A stretch of 15,136 nt of DNA from Myxococcaceae bacterium (GTDB lineage: Bacteria > Myxococcota > Myxococcia > Myxococcales > Myxococcaceae), in assembly GCA_018262385.1 (NCBI GenBank), contig JAGSPQ010000023.1, positions 1 through 15,136 of the forward strand, in the 5' to 3' direction. The notes beneath the pieces are model-generated. The model was given only the letters and a program-made list of their open reading frames with translations. It did not search any database and was not told where the DNA came from. Positions 14,858-15,136 of the stretch are shown here, piece by piece. The translations under genes were made by a program, and so were the position numbers. Within the stretch, counting starts at the first letter, position 1. Each line of letters opens with the position of its first letter.

Positions 14858-15136
14858 CGGATCTTGAACTGATCGCCCTTCGCCTTGAAGGCGTCGTGCA
14901 CCTTGGCCTGCACCTTGGCGAGCTCTTCCTTGTACCGCGCGTTCGACGGCTCGTAGGTGAGGGCGGTCTTCAGCGATCGCTCGGCGGCCGACCAGTTCTC
15001 GGAAGCGGCCTCTTTCATCGCGGTCTGGAAGAAGTTGCGACCCTTCGGGTGGGTGCCGATCTGCTCTTCGGCCTGCTTCTTCACCTCGGCCTTGCTCTCG
15101 GCCTCACTGGTCTCGGTGAAGCGAAGCTTGTTCAGC
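14854..15136 (-). CDS. TPR-containing protein, C-terminal part only (runs off the window)
   Basis: The final 93 residues of a gene whose start lies beyond the right edge; the frame stays open to position 15136. An acidic/Lys-rich linker (SEAESKAEVKKQAEEQ) leads into a TPR-like helical pair, RNFFQTAMKEAASENWSAAERSLKTALTYEPSNARYKEEL, split here over about residues 32-72 of the visible part, with the expected Ala/Trp/Leu/Pro spacing. A GTG at 15084 could act as a start but reads as an internal Val because the sequence continues upstream without a break. The end overlaps the CvpA-type gene. TPR units mediate protein contacts; the missing N-terminus (for example a J domain) would decide its role. 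Confidence 0.7.
   Translation of the reverse strand, partial: LNKLRFTETSEAESKAEVKKQAEEQIGTHPKGRNFFQTAMKEAASENWSAAERSLKTALTYEPSNARYKEELAKVQAKVHDAFKAKGDQFKIR

Overview
The window looks like chromosomal DNA from a high-GC member of the Myxococcota. The main evidence is the first gene, a secreted protein with thrombospondin type 3 repeats that ends in Cys, then a short hydrophobic stretch, then Arg-Arg-Arg-Lys, as in the MYXO-CTERM sorting signal. GC-rich third codon positions, long open frames on the non-coding strand, and a large bacterial histone-deacetylase-like enzyme fit that lineage. The genus cannot be named from sequence reading alone. No tRNA, rRNA, transposase, CRISPR array or phage gene was found, so this is mostly ordinary core and lineage-specific gene content.

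Layout, left to right. (1) 184-1497 (+): surface/secreted TSP3 protein, with its ribosome-binding site inside a perfect hairpin and an intrinsic terminator at 1521-1552. (2) 1580-4285 (-): a stand-alone RapA/HepA-like SNF2 ATPase. (3) 4427-7104 (-): a tight three-gene unit read right to left: a PafA-like periplasmic phosphatase, a 2-oxoglutarate/Fe(II) oxygenase starting at a TTG five bases after the phosphatase stop, and a small exported protein. (4) 7195-9046 (+): a divergent group with a YbgC-type thioesterase, class II fructose-1,6-bisphosphatase (glpX) and a START/RatA-like SRPBCC protein. (5) 9060-11192 (+): a recognisable sigma-70-type promoter flanked by palindromes, an approximately 150-nt structured and unusually AT-rich leader, a 62-residue highly charged protein and a 581-residue histone-deacetylase-fold enzyme with an extra C-terminal region. 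(6) 11104-11613 (-) and 11647-12063 (+): a divergent pair, a conserved-looking CCxxxC protein and an OsmC-family thiol peroxidase. (7) 12060-15136 (-): a TPR-containing gene running off the right edge, a CvpA-type membrane protein overlapping it by GTGA, and biosynthetic arginine decarboxylase (speA).

How the genes may work together: the phosphatase/oxygenase/small exported protein set is organised as one transcript and probably shares a process, but no substrate can be named for the oxygenase. The HDAC-like deacylase and SpeA lie within 1 kb of each other at their nearest ends. Because this fold includes acetylpolyamine amidohydrolases, a polyamine link is possible but unproven.

The most unusual non-coding signals are the structured leader at 9095-9244, the hairpin that hides the Shine-Dalgarno sequence at 145-173, and several genes without a Shine-Dalgarno whose -10-like elements sit so close to the start codon that leaderless mRNA is plausible. 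No obviously new multi-gene system is proven here. The best candidates are the oxygenase/phosphatase unit and the leader/62-residue protein/deacylase unit.
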